Below, one piece after another: positions 51,816-60,555 of a DNA stretch of 64,000 nucleotides. The notes under the pieces are model-generated. The model made no database searches, was not told the DNA's origin, and saw only the letters and a list, made by a program, of their open reading frames with translations. Numbering within the stretch: the first letter of the stretch is position 1; each line of letters starts with the position of its first letter. The translations under genes and the position numbers were made by a program. The DNA is from Thermoplasmata archaeon (GTDB lineage: Archaea; Thermoplasmatota; Thermoplasmata; Methanomassiliicoccales; Methanomethylophilaceae), in the NCBI GenBank assembly GCA_015063285.1, contig SUST01000001.1, positions 1 to 64,000 on the forward strand. The letters are read 5' to 3'.

Positions 51816-52699
51816 GGTTTCACTTCCGAAGCCTTCTCGGCCGCTTTGACCGCGTTGGCCATGAGCATACAAATTGTCATCGGACCCACTCCTCCGGGGA
51901 CCGGCGATATTGCTGATGTCTTGTCTTTGACATTCTCGAAATCCACATCCCCCACGAGCCTGCTGCCCTTGGGATGTGTCGGGTCATCAACCCTGTTGGT
52001 CCCCACGTCTATGACGACTGCGCCGTCCTTCACCATTTCCGCCGTTACGAAGCGGGGCTTGCCTATGGCGACTATGAGGATGTCGGCCTGCCTAGTGATC
52101 TCCGGCAGGTTCTTGGTACGGGAATGTACGATGGTGACTGTTGAATCCGCGCCTGCACCCTTCTGGACCATCATCGCGGCCATGGGTTTTCCCACGATAT
52201 TGCTGCGTCCGATGACCACGACATGTTTCCCCGAAGTCTCGATACCGGACCTTATGAGCATCTGCTGGACCCCTGCCGGTGTGGCGGGAAGGAAGTCCGG
52301 GTTGCCTATGAGCACGCGTCCGACGTTGCTGGGGTGAAAACAGTCCACATCCTTCTTGGGATCGATGGCGTTGATCACCGCTTCCTCGTCAAGATGCGAC
52401 GGGAGAGGCAGCTGGACGAGGAATCCGTGTATCGATGGATCCTTGTTGAGCTCGTCCACCTTCGCCATGAGCTGTTCCTGAGTAGTATCTGCAGGCATGC
52501 GCACCGTGACGGATTTCATCCCAAGCTCCTCGCACATCTCGCCCTTTTTCCTGACGTAGACTTGCGAAGCGGGGTCGTCACCGACAAGGACGACTGCTAG
52601 ACCGGGCGTCACACCCTTTGCCTTGAGGTTTTCTATCCTTGTCCTGAGCTCGGCATAGATCTCGGCCGATACATCCTTCCCTAGTATGAGCTTGGTCAT
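51812..52699 (-). CDS. folD: methylene-tetrahydrofolate dehydrogenase/cyclohydrolase
   Basis: A bifunctional enzyme (295 residues) that links methylene- and formyl-tetrahydrofolate. The catalytic Lys is in SQVYVRKKGEMCEELG, with VQLPLPSHLDEEAV, DVDCFHPSNVG and the NADP fold block VVIGRSNIVGKPMAAMM. The Methanomassiliicoccales lack the complete H4MPT C1 route, so a folate-type route for biosynthesis is reasonable (established for related genomes, inferred here). It is the first gene of the folD-kptA-mmp11-uppS-B12/radical SAM operon. A TATA-like gattatatacg lies on the minus strand about 32-42 bases upstream. Confidence 0.93.
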   Translation of the reverse strand: MTKLILGKDVSAEIYAELRTRIENLKAKGVTPGLAVVLVGDDPASQVYVRKKGEMCEELGMKSVTVRMPADTTQEQLMAKVDELNKDPSIHGFLVQLPLPSHLDEEAVINAIDPKKDVDCFHPSNVGRVLIGNPDFLPATPAGVQQMLIRSGIETSGKHVVVIGRSNIVGKPMAAMMVQKGAGADSTVTIVHSRTKNLPEITRQADILIVAIGKPRFVTAEMVKDGAVVIDVGTNRVDDPTHPKGSRLVGDVDFENVKDKTSAISPVPGGVGPMTICMLMANAVKAAEKASEVKP

Positions 52700-52953
52700 G
52701 CTTGATCACGGTATGCGCGCCATATTTTCATGCGTATATAATCGTGCGCCCGTTCTTTTTAAGGTTGGATTCCATTAAAGTCCACTAAACGAATGAATCC
52801 GCCTACGTGAAGTCATTCTTCCCTGCGGCTTCGAATGGAAAGGAACTTGCGCAACAGCCTGCTCCGATGCAGAAAATCGACTGCATCAACATAAACTGGC
52901 ACATTAAGATGATTCATCCATCAGCTTCTGGTCCCGGTTCTGTTTACGGCAGG

Positions 52954-53718
52954 TCACTCAATGATCGTCGCGGGTTCGAATCCCTCGTCGATGATCAGTT
53001 TGAGAGTCTGCTCGACGGCCTTCTTGTTGTGCTCCATCTCCGCCCAGGTCATGATCCCTTTGTCACGGGATTCCACCATATGCCATGAATGTGTGCCCAG
53101 CACCAGATCGCCGTCGCCGACTGACCTTGCAAGGGAAAGGTAGTCGGAAGGTTCCCTCTTACCCTCGTGCATAGGCCAAAGATATGCTGCAATGTTCTTC
53201 CCTCTGAGATCCTTGCCCTTCGCGACTGGATGCTCCGTCACTCCAGACACCTCATAGGGCCTCTTACCGGGATCGGCATAAACCGATGAATCGTGCTTTA
53301 TTCCCAGCCTCCCCAGCTCTCCGTATACCTGGTCGGACATCTGCATGAATGGTGCGCGGAAGCACGTCGGTGCCTTCAGGTTGTCCTTCACTGCGGAATA
53401 CCCCTTTTCCATGACCTCTCTGAGGTCGTCCGGTCCGAGTTTTGTCATATCCTCATGGTCGTAGCCGTGGAATCCGACGCAGTGGTCGGCCAATACAGAA
53501 CAGTCCAGGACCTCGGCGGTATGGCCTTCCACGAAGAATGTGGCCTTGATACCGTAATTATGCAGTATATCCAATAGAATCTCCAGACCCTTCTCGGCGG
53601 ATTCGAACCTGGGGGCGGTCCCCTGCCCGCGGTCAATGGAGCCTGCGGCCCTTGAACCGTCGACCTCGATGTTAACATCACGGTCCAGATCCACTGTGAA
53701 TATGAGCCTGCGGGTCAT
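52954..53718 (-). CDS. polysaccharide deacetylase family protein
   Basis: A 254-residue carbohydrate esterase 4-like barrel. The first metal-binding motif is FTVDLDRDV, the second VGFHGYDHEDM, then CFRAPFMQM and a late VLGTHSWHMVES with the general-acid His. No signal peptide or membrane helix is visible, so it acts in the cytosol. Its ATG overlaps the AMP phosphorylase stop by four bases, so it belongs to the RuBisCO operon although no link to AMP breakdown is known. It may deacetylate a sugar or a nucleoside-like compound. Confidence 0.8.
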   Translation of the reverse strand: MTRRLIFTVDLDRDVNIEVDGSRAAGSIDRGQGTAPRFESAEKGLEILLDILHNYGIKATFFVEGHTAEVLDCSVLADHCVGFHGYDHEDMTKLGPDDLREVMEKGYSAVKDNLKAPTCFRAPFMQMSDQVYGELGRLGIKHDSSVYADPGKRPYEVSGVTEHPVAKGKDLRGKNIAAYLWPMHEGKREPSDYLSLARSVGDGDLVLGTHSWHMVESRDKGIMTWAEMEHNKKAVEQTLKLIIDEGFEPATIIE

Positions 53719-55226
53719 CTGGGTTTGACCTCCGTGACTCTCTTGATCAGCATTCCCTCGATGTCGAACGGGTTATTGCTCATCGCCAGTTCCTGAGCAC
53801 GCTTGAGTTTCGCATCGCTCTCGGCGTATATCGTCATCAGCACATCGCCGGCCTCCACCCTCTGGCCCTTCTTCTTGTAGATCAAGAGTCCGGCGCCCTT
53901 GTCGGAAGGCGATCCTGCAGCCTTCGCAATGTTGACTATCTCCTTGTTGCGGATGGCATGGACATATCCGGGGTTCGTGGCCTTCAGATCGAACGAGTGG
54001 TCTCCGGGCTTCAGGTCGGATGACTTGAGATCGGGCCTTCCGTTCTGGGCCACCACTATCTCCAGGAACTTCTTGTGGGCCTCTCCCGAATCCAGGATCT
54101 CCCTTGCTCTGGTCGCCCCGTTGGGGACGCCTGCCATCTCGAGGATGATCCCTGCGCACTCGCATGCCTTCTCGATGACACTGGACGGGTGCTTCTCCCC
54201 CTCCAGTATGGAGATGCATTCCCTGGCCTCGAGATTGGGTCCGATGGCCATTCCGATGGGTTGATCAGCGTATGTGATGGCGCACTCCACGTGCATTCCG
54301 ATCCTCTCGCCCAGATCCATCAGGTCGCGGGCGTATGCCTTGGCCTCCTCCAATGTGGGTACCTTTGAACCAGAACCGGTCGGGATGTCAACCAACAGGT
54401 GCGTGGAACCCATGGCGACCTTCTTGCTCATGATCGAGGCCAGCATCTGCGCCCTCGGGTTTATTCCCAGAGGGTGCTCTATCTTGATTACCATATCGTC
54501 CACGGGGGCCAGATTCATGGATCCTCCCCATGCGAACACACCTCCGACCTCCTCGGATATCGCCATCAGTTTGCTTGACGAGAGCTCCACGTCGCAGAAC
54601 GTCTCCACGAAATCGGATGTCCCGCATGCACTGCTTATGGCACGGGATGATGTCTTGGGGATCATCAGTCCTGCCGCCGCGACTATGGAGATGACTATAG
54701 GTGTGATCTTGTTACCCGGTACTCCTCCCAGACTGTGGAAGTCGAACACCGGCGTCCTCGAGAACTTGATGATGTCCCCTGTGTTGGCCATGGCCATGGT
54801 GAAATCGGCGATCTCATCGATATCCATACCGTTGATGTATAGGGCAGTCAGCCATGCGGACACCTCTATCCTGGATAGTCTGTTGTCCAAGATGTCCCTG
54901 ACGATGGCCTCGATCTGCTCCTTGCTGAGCCTCTCGCCGTCCATCTTCATACGGATATATCTTACCGAATCGGGATTGTGGGCGTATGTTATGTTGACCG
55001 TGCCGTCCTTGTTGAGGCCGGTCTTCTCGACTATGTTCTTGGGAACTATCGCCACTCCCTTCTCGACTATGTTGTCTGCATAGGATACCAACGATATTGC
55101 GGACCTCTCTCCCGTGATGCTCACACGGTCGTTCTCCTTCACGCCAAGCTCTATGCAGTCCTCCTCGTCCAAAAGGATCTGGGGCTCCAGAGAGCGGACG
55201 TCCACCGTCTTGATCTTGAACTTCAT
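53715..55226 (-). CDS. deoA: AMP phosphorylase
   Basis: Splits AMP with phosphate into adenine and ribose-1,5-bisphosphate. The 503-residue length equals that of characterised archaeal enzymes. An N-terminal beta domain (about 1-85) precedes the thymidine phosphorylase-like core with FDFHSLGGVPGNKITPIV, SRAISSACGTSDFVE and VDIPTGSGSKVPT. The ATG at 55226 (MKFKIKTVDV) overlaps the RuBisCO stop by four bases. Together with the two genes upstream it forms the complete archaeal AMP pathway. Confidence 0.93.
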   Translation of the reverse strand: MKFKIKTVDVRSLEPQILLDEEDCIELGVKENDRVSITGERSAISLVSYADNIVEKGVAIVPKNIVEKTGLNKDGTVNITYAHNPDSVRYIRMKMDGERLSKEQIEAIVRDILDNRLSRIEVSAWLTALYINGMDIDEIADFTMAMANTGDIIKFSRTPVFDFHSLGGVPGNKITPIVISIVAAAGLMIPKTSSRAISSACGTSDFVETFCDVELSSSKLMAISEEVGGVFAWGGSMNLAPVDDMVIKIEHPLGINPRAQMLASIMSKKVAMGSTHLLVDIPTGSGSKVPTLEEAKAYARDLMDLGERIGMHVECAITYADQPIGMAIGPNLEARECISILEGEKHPSSVIEKACECAGIILEMAGVPNGATRAREILDSGEAHKKFLEIVVAQNGRPDLKSSDLKPGDHSFDLKATNPGYVHAIRNKEIVNIAKAAGSPSDKGAGLLIYKKKGQRVEAGDVLMTIYAESDAKLKRAQELAMSNNPFDIEGMLIKRVTEVKPR

Positions 55227-56452
55227 TTGGATCCCCACGTCTCAAGTGCTACGGCCAGTTCCTTGTGGTCCTTGGCATACTCCTCCTTGGGGATGCCCAG
55301 GAATGCGGCGTCCACAGCTTGACTCATTCCCATGGCCCCTGCCCTGACGCCTCCGGGGTGTCCTGCGACACCGCCTCCGGCCTGAATCTGTACGTTGTTC
55401 CCTGCCTTCTTCACGATGGCCTCGACTATTCCGGGGTAGACTCCGCCGGAACATACGGGCATGACCGTCTTATAGGGCACATCGTTCCCGAGGCATGCCG
55501 TGAGGTTCGAATCCTCCTTCGTGCTGCCGGACATCTTCCCGACTCCGAGGGTACCTATGTGCAGAGCATCTCCTCCGCACATCCTGGTCAGCTTCGTGAG
55601 CGGGAGCATAGCGACACCGTGTAGCGGATCCTTGGTGAATGCTCCGTGCATGGTCCTGTGGACATGGATGGGCACCTTGATGGACGGGTCCTCTGCGAGA
55701 GCCTGTACGGCTCCGAATCCGCATGTGATGACATCGACCATCAGTTCCCTCGCACCCCATGACTGGACCTTCTCCGCCAACTCCACGATCCTGTCGCCGC
55801 GGGTGCTGACGTTGATGGCGTGCATCATCTTGTGGCCCTCGCTCTCCAGCCTGTCCAGTGCCTCTGCGACCGCAATCGTCCTGTCCTCTATCGGGCAGAA
55901 CGCCTGGTCGACCAGGGTCTCGTCGTCCTTGGAGTTAGTGAGCCCTCCCGATCCGGCCTCGTATACGTATTCCGCGGTCTTTTTTGGATTGAGACCGATC
56001 TTGGGCTTGACTATAGTTCCCACCAACGGTTTCTCGGGACGGTCAAGGGCCTTCCTGATACCGTCGGCACCGAACTTCGGACCCTTGAACTGGTTGAGGA
56101 TCTCCTTGGGGAACGTCACATCCTCCAACCTCACACCCTTCAGTGCTCCCAGACCGAACAGGTTCCCGGCTATTACGCTGAGGATCTGCGGTACGGCACC
56201 GACCTCGATGCTGAAGTCCTCCGTGGGGAATTCGACTATGATCTCGTCGCCGGAGATGTCCACGACTCTTGCTCCCAGGGAATCGAATATGTCCTTGTCC
56301 AGAGTGGAGATTCCGGTCCATGTCCCTGTGGACTGTTCTGCCGCTATCGCCTCCGCCGCCTTCTCCATCGGTAGGTCTGTCGTCACGCGGTATTTGCAAA
56401 CAACGTACTTGTCCGGGTCCACCGGCTCTCCAAGATGCAGATATGAATCCAT
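55223..56452 (-). CDS. rbcL: form III ribulose-1,5-bisphosphate carboxylase large subunit
   Basis: A 409-residue RuBisCO. The active site is intact: VGTIVKPKIGL (catalytic Lys149), GGLTNSKDDE (carbamylated Lys175 with Asp and Glu), HVHRTMHGA (His265 and neighbours) and the loop-6 HIGTLGVGKMSG (Lys306). No phosphoribulokinase is nearby; its substrate comes from AMP through the isomerase encoded just upstream. It makes two 3-phosphoglycerate, which the phosphoglycerate mutase at 16272 could process. It is five bases after the isomerase stop and overlaps AMP phosphorylase. Confidence 0.96.
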   Translation of the reverse strand: MDSYLHLGEPVDPDKYVVCKYRVTTDLPMEKAAEAIAAEQSTGTWTGISTLDKDIFDSLGARVVDISGDEIIVEFPTEDFSIEVGAVPQILSVIAGNLFGLGALKGVRLEDVTFPKEILNQFKGPKFGADGIRKALDRPEKPLVGTIVKPKIGLNPKKTAEYVYEAGSGGLTNSKDDETLVDQAFCPIEDRTIAVAEALDRLESEGHKMMHAINVSTRGDRIVELAEKVQSWGARELMVDVITCGFGAVQALAEDPSIKVPIHVHRTMHGAFTKDPLHGVAMLPLTKLTRMCGGDALHIGTLGVGKMSGSTKEDSNLTACLGNDVPYKTVMPVCSGGVYPGIVEAIVKKAGNNVQIQAGGGVAGHPGGVRAGAMGMSQAVDAAFLGIPKEEYAKDHKELAVALETWGSK

Positions 56453-56456
56453 TTGA

Positions 56457-57383
56457 TCACTCCTTCATTAATTCCGTTCCGAACTTCTTCTCCAGGATGT
56501 CGTAGACCGAGCCCGGCGATATCAGGCCTAGCTCGGTGATTATTCCGTCGATGTATTGCGAGGGTGTCACGTCGAAGACTGGGTTGAATACCTTGACGGA
56601 ATCAGGGATCTCCCCTGGCCTGACGACCTCCGAGATCTCGCGCTCCTCGATCTTCACCAGATCCCCTTCGAGGGTCAGCGGCGAGAACTTGTAGGTCTCG
56701 CTGCAGACGTAGAATTGGACCCTGGCCTCCTTTGCGGCTAATGCCACCTGAGAAGTCCCGATCTTGTTCACGAGCGCACCGTGGGATGTTATGGTGTCGG
56801 CCCCCACGAAGACCTTGTCGACCTTCTTCATGACGAGACGGACGGCGCTGTCGATGATCAGCGTGGTGTCTATCCCCTCTCTGGAAAGGTCGTTGACTGT
56901 AAGTATGCCCTGCCTCCAGGGGCGGGATTCGGTGGCGTACACCTTGATGTCCTTTCCCTGCCTGTGGGCTTCGGATATCACACCGATGGCGACGCTGCTG
57001 TTGCAGTGCGTCATAATCGTGTCACCGTCCTCGATCCTCTTCGCACCAATACGTGCGATGTTCTGGACGGCCTCGTTGGACTCTGCTATGAACTCGTTCG
57101 AGTTCCTGATGAGGATCTCCTTCGCCTCTTCCACGCCGGAAGCTTCCTTGACCCCCTTTATGGATGCGTGGACACCGTTCCACAGCGATACTGCCGTCGG
57201 CCTGGAGTCCAAGATTACCTTCACGGCGTCATCCAGATCCCTGCTGAAGGATGTCAGATCGGTCCCCGAGTACCCCTCTGCGAATCTGCAGACGGCGGTG
57301 GCCCCTGCCCTGGCGATCCTTCCTGCACCGCGTATCTTCATATCGCGGATATCCTGAGAAATCGAAACGACGTTCTGGTCCAT
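56457..57383 (-). CDS. ribose-1,5-bisphosphate isomerase
   Basis: A 308-residue protein of the aIF2B/MtnA family that turns ribose-1,5-bisphosphate into ribulose-1,5-bisphosphate. The catalytic Cys is in TIMTHCNSSVAIGV and the Asp in KVFVGADTITSHGALVNKIGT. The N-terminus IRDMKIRGAGRIARAGATAV is typical of the R15P isomerase branch. It is the first gene of the rbcL-deoA-deacetylase operon, 49 bases downstream of RNase III on the same strand. Confidence 0.93.
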   Translation of the reverse strand: MDQNVVSISQDIRDMKIRGAGRIARAGATAVCRFAEGYSGTDLTSFSRDLDDAVKVILDSRPTAVSLWNGVHASIKGVKEASGVEEAKEILIRNSNEFIAESNEAVQNIARIGAKRIEDGDTIMTHCNSSVAIGVISEAHRQGKDIKVYATESRPWRQGILTVNDLSREGIDTTLIIDSAVRLVMKKVDKVFVGADTITSHGALVNKIGTSQVALAAKEARVQFYVCSETYKFSPLTLEGDLVKIEEREISEVVRPGEIPDSVKVFNPVFDVTPSQYIDGIITELGLISPGSVYDILEKKFGTELMKE

Positions 57384-57432
57384 GGGTGTGTATCGGGCCT
57401 GTGCCTATTATAATATTCTAATATAGCGCGGT

Positions 57433-57921
57433 TCAGAGCACCACGGCTCTGACCACCCTGCGGGCCTCGTCTAGTCCGTATGAGAGATAGACGGCGGCGA
57501 TCAATGCTTCGAAGCAATCCGCACGCATGTTCTCCTCAATGGACTTGGTCTGACCCCTCAGATGTCCCTTCCCGACCCTCATTACAGCGTCTATCCCCAC
57601 ATTCTTCACGAGGATGCGCTGAGAGAGCATATGGTTGGCAACCTTGTCCTGCTTATAATCCGTCATAGGGCCTTCGCTGATGTTCGTATCCTTGTAGACG
57701 TGCTCGCAGACAAGGAACTCCAGGATAGCGTCCCCAAGGAACTCGAGACGCTCGTAGGACTCCACATGCCTGGGCGGATCCATGTCCAGTGCCTCATTGG
57801 AATAACTATCATGAGTTAGTGCTGCGCAGAACAGTGCCAGGTTCTCCTCCGAAACCTTCCTCAGACAGAATGGTTCCTTGGCGAGGAACTCACGGACGCT
57901 CTTCTCGAAGTCGGACTCCAT
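57433..57921 (-). CDS. rnc: ribonuclease III (catalytic domain only)
   Basis: A 162-residue RNase III domain with the signature ESYERLEFLGDAILEFLV and the second acidic motif SIEENMRADCFEALIAAVYL. The double-stranded RNA-binding domain of bacterial RNase III is missing; the protein stops right after the catalytic fold. RNase III is rare in archaea and known in Thermoplasmata-related lineages. It is divergent from the unknown gene at 58035. Processing of structured RNAs is inferred. Confidence 0.88.
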   Translation of the reverse strand: MESDFEKSVREFLAKEPFCLRKVSEENLALFCAALTHDSYSNEALDMDPPRHVESYERLEFLGDAILEFLVCEHVYKDTNISEGPMTDYKQDKVANHMLSQRILVKNVGIDAVMRVGKGHLRGQTKSIEENMRADCFEALIAAVYLSYGLDEARRVVRAVVL

Positions 57922-58034
57922 GGACGGTCAATCATATGATCGGTATATAGCCGTGAGGACGTTCCGTCCGTGTTTCCCGACTTTCCGCGCATGCGATAGT
58001 GAGGTATTAGTAAAAGAGATACAATCGAGAGGGC

Positions 58035-59540
58035 ATGCCCGGCAAGAAACGCGTGAGGATGAGAGGAGTTAAGCACACCTCCAAAAAGTTGGAGGATGAC
58101 CTCCTGGAACGCTCCAGGAACCTAGCGGAGAACCCCAGCCTCCTCAGGCCCATGTGCGCAGGCAACTGCAGGAAATGCCATTTCGACAAGGTCTTCAAGA
58201 GCATCGACTCCCTCCAGAAGATCCGCAACAACGCGGATGCGCTCGTGAAGGAAGCCGGCAAGATGTTCAACGACGACATCACGAAGGCCTATGCAGGTAC
58301 CATCTCCCTCGCAGCATCCGGTTCGGTCCCGCTCCTGGCCAGCGCCAGACTCGGTGAGGACACCGTATCCTATGCGGTCAGGGGAAGCGTCGGTGCCGAC
58401 AAGCTCATCGGATGCCAATACTACACCGATCCGAAGATCAGGCTCCTGCTCTACAACCAGTTCATCAAGAAGAACGGACTGTACCTGTACTCTTTCGAGG
58501 ACACCCTCGTCTGTTCTGACAAGTTCAACATGCCGGAGGACTATCTTTACGACACCTTCTGGGAGACCCCGTACGAGTTCCCCGATGACGGGCTCCAGTG
58601 CGGCCACGATGCATCCGCTGTCCTCGAGATCGAGATCAAATCCATCGGAGAGACCATCAAGATCTGCGAGAACTGCGCCAAGAACGTCTCCACCGCACAG
58701 TACCTCCTGTCGAGGGTCGCGGGAACGGATCCCTGGAAGGACCTCACCGTCCGCATAAGACACAAGTATCACAAGCCCGGGGAGAAGGACTACGAGGAGA
58801 TAGACGACGACAAGCTCAAAGATTTCATGTTCGGGAAGTTCACCGACGCCTCCCTCATAAACGAGGTCAAGAGGTCCAAGCTCGGGGACCTCAGGGGCAG
58901 TTCCGTCGCCACTTACATCATAGGCACCAAGAACTACGGGGATTCCCTGGACGAGTTCATCAATGACATAGTCGGAGCGGATGACGTCAAGGCATGTCTG
59001 AAGAGGTTCCTCGCAGAGAACCCCAGGGCCATCGTGGCCAAGGGAAACAGGATCACAGATGTCCTCGGTATCCTTTGGGAGGCCGACTGGAAAGAGATCA
59101 TCACAGTCTATACCGATGCTGAAACCGCTGCCAAGATGGGGGACCAGACCAACGTCCAGCCCCTTCAGTCGCTGGAAGCGGCCCACAACATCCAGATCTC
59201 CGCTTCGGTCGTCGACTCGCTGCCCGTATTCAACAGACCTGGGCCCATCACATCACTGGCGGATTCCCTGGCCAAGGCAGCGAAGGTCGGAGGCCAACAG
59301 ATGGTCGAGAAGACACTTCAGAACACCGGACTGAAGAACAACAAAGCACGCAGCGTCGCCGCAGCCTTCGTCATGTCCACGGGTGCGACCGAACTCCCCA
59401 TCAAGCTCAGCAACGAGGAGAAAGACTTCGCAGAATATCTCCTGCCCTTCGTCAAAGCCGTGGTTGCGGCCAACGGCGACAAGTACCGCGAGACCATGAA
59501 CACCCTGCTCACTGCATCAGGTTCTGGAGAGAAGGTCTGA
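58035..59540 (+). CDS. protein of unknown function with N-terminal CX3CX2C motif and zinc-ribbon-like Cys pairs
   Basis: A 501-residue protein I do not recognise. The N-terminus is very basic (KKRVRMRGVKHTSKKLEDD), followed at about residues 36-44 by CAGNCRKCHFDK (CX3CX2C). A beta-rich region has ISLAASGSVPLLASARLGED and DKLIGCQYYTDPK. Near residues 190-220 a CGHD and a CENC may form a zinc site. The last 150 residues appear helical. ATG at 58035 has gagaggg just upstream. It is divergent from RNase III and overlaps the convergent Taw2-like gene by 32 bases. A nucleic-acid role is suggested only by charge and neighbours. Confidence 0.6.
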   Translation: MPGKKRVRMRGVKHTSKKLEDDLLERSRNLAENPSLLRPMCAGNCRKCHFDKVFKSIDSLQKIRNNADALVKEAGKMFNDDITKAYAGTISLAASGSVPLLASARLGEDTVSYAVRGSVGADKLIGCQYYTDPKIRLLLYNQFIKKNGLYLYSFEDTLVCSDKFNMPEDYLYDTFWETPYEFPDDGLQCGHDASAVLEIEIKSIGETIKICENCAKNVSTAQYLLSRVAGTDPWKDLTVRIRHKYHKPGEKDYEEIDDDKLKDFMFGKFTDASLINEVKRSKLGDLRGSSVATYIIGTKNYGDSLDEFINDIVGADDVKACLKRFLAENPRAIVAKGNRITDVLGILWEADWKEIITVYTDAETAAKMGDQTNVQPLQSLEAAHNIQISASVVDSLPVFNRPGPITSLADSLAKAAKVGGQQMVEKTLQNTGLKNNKARSVAAAFVMSTGATELPIKLSNEEKDFAEYLLPFVKAVVAANGDKYRETMNTLLTASGSGEKV

Positions 59541-60555
59541 CCCTTATATCGGCCACATAATGCGAGACGGACGGGGCGTATGATTTTACCTCGTGAATCC
59601 TGAGGATCTCGTACCCGTCCTTTCCGCAGTTCTCATCGAAGATCGATCTGATCCTATCCTCGTATTCGGTGACATAGAATGTGTCGTGATAGTGTATGAT
59701 CCCACCGGGACGTATCATCGACAGCGCCTTGGGGACGAATTCGGAGGTCGTCTGGACATATCCCATGAGGATACGGTCGGCGAAATGCTTCCCCAGAAGG
59801 TTCCTGTTATCGGATAGGATGGGGATGACCTTGTCCTGGAGCCCGTTGTCCCTGATGTTCCTGCAGAGGAACTGATATGATTCCGGATTCTTCTCGCATG
59901 CAAATACGCGCCTCGCACCCGAGTATTTTGCAAGAGGGAGGGTGAAGTAGCCTATCCCCGCGAACATGTCCACCACGGTCTCCCCGGTGCAGTCCAGCTT
60001 CCTCATGCGCATCCTCTCGTCGGTGTTCCCGGAAGCGAACATCACCTTGGTGACATCGAAACCGTATCTGATCCCGTTCTCGAGACGGACCGACTCCGTG
60101 TCGGTACCGTATATGACCTCCATGCTTGGCTGCCTGAATTCCCCCGAGACGCCTCTGACGTCCGCACAGACGGTCTTGGCATCGAGGACCTCCGCATATG
60201 TCTTGCCTATCAGTTCCTTATAAGGTTCGCAGGCGGGATCCATCCTAACTATCACGATGTCCCCGACATACTCCCACTTCTCGGGGATGATCCCTTCCAA
60301 TTCGGGATGGTCCGAGAGGATGTCATGTATCTTCTCCTGGGGGCTCCTGCGGTCCAATGTATGGGCGTCCCCCTCGGCCGTCTCGATGCCCATGGCCCTG
60401 ACAGTATCAATGAACTCAGGCAATACTGGCACATAACGGAAACATTCATCCTTGCCTATCTTCGCGTGAAGGTCGACATACTCCTTTGACATAAGGTCGC
60501 GGATGATCGGGCCGGCCTCTTCCGATGGCAGTTTGGCGAACGTTACCCTCTTCAT
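59509..60555 (-). CDS. taw2: Taw2/Trm5-like tRNA wybutosine-pathway enzyme
   Basis: A 348-residue class I SAM-dependent enzyme of the Trm5/TYW2 family. It has the SAM motif VVDMFAGIGYFTLPLAKYSGA, then RVFACEKNPESYQFLCRNI, and at the motif that separates methyltransferase from aminocarboxypropyl transferase it reads ILMGYVQTT instead of NLP. This favours Taw2, which moves the 3-amino-3-carboxypropyl group of SAM to 4-demethylwyosine at tRNA-Phe position 37. The ATG at 60555 (MKRVTFAKLPSEE) overlaps the geranylgeranyl reductase stop by four bases; the open frame further upstream lies inside that gene. Confidence 0.82.
   Translation of the reverse strand: MKRVTFAKLPSEEAGPIIRDLMSKEYVDLHAKIGKDECFRYVPVLPEFIDTVRAMGIETAEGDAHTLDRRSPQEKIHDILSDHPELEGIIPEKWEYVGDIVIVRMDPACEPYKELIGKTYAEVLDAKTVCADVRGVSGEFRQPSMEVIYGTDTESVRLENGIRYGFDVTKVMFASGNTDERMRMRKLDCTGETVVDMFAGIGYFTLPLAKYSGARRVFACEKNPESYQFLCRNIRDNGLQDKVIPILSDNRNLLGKHFADRILMGYVQTTSEFVPKALSMIRPGGIIHYHDTFYVTEYEDRIRSIFDENCGKDGYEILRIHEVKSYAPSVSHYVADIRVRPSLQNLMQ

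Noticed and set aside
50430-52337. A 635-codon open frame on the plus strand
   Set aside because: It lies opposite mmp11, kptA and folD, which have clear families on the minus strand. The frame shows no motif and arises from GC-rich codon use.
55223-56452. RuBisCO as evidence for a Calvin cycle
   Set aside because: It is flanked by AMP phosphorylase and ribose-1,5-bisphosphate isomerase and there is no phosphoribulokinase in view, so the AMP pathway explains it.
58122-59186. A 354-codon open frame on the minus strand
   Set aside because: It is antisense to the 501-residue gene at 58035, whose start, ribosome-binding site and Cys motifs are better supported.
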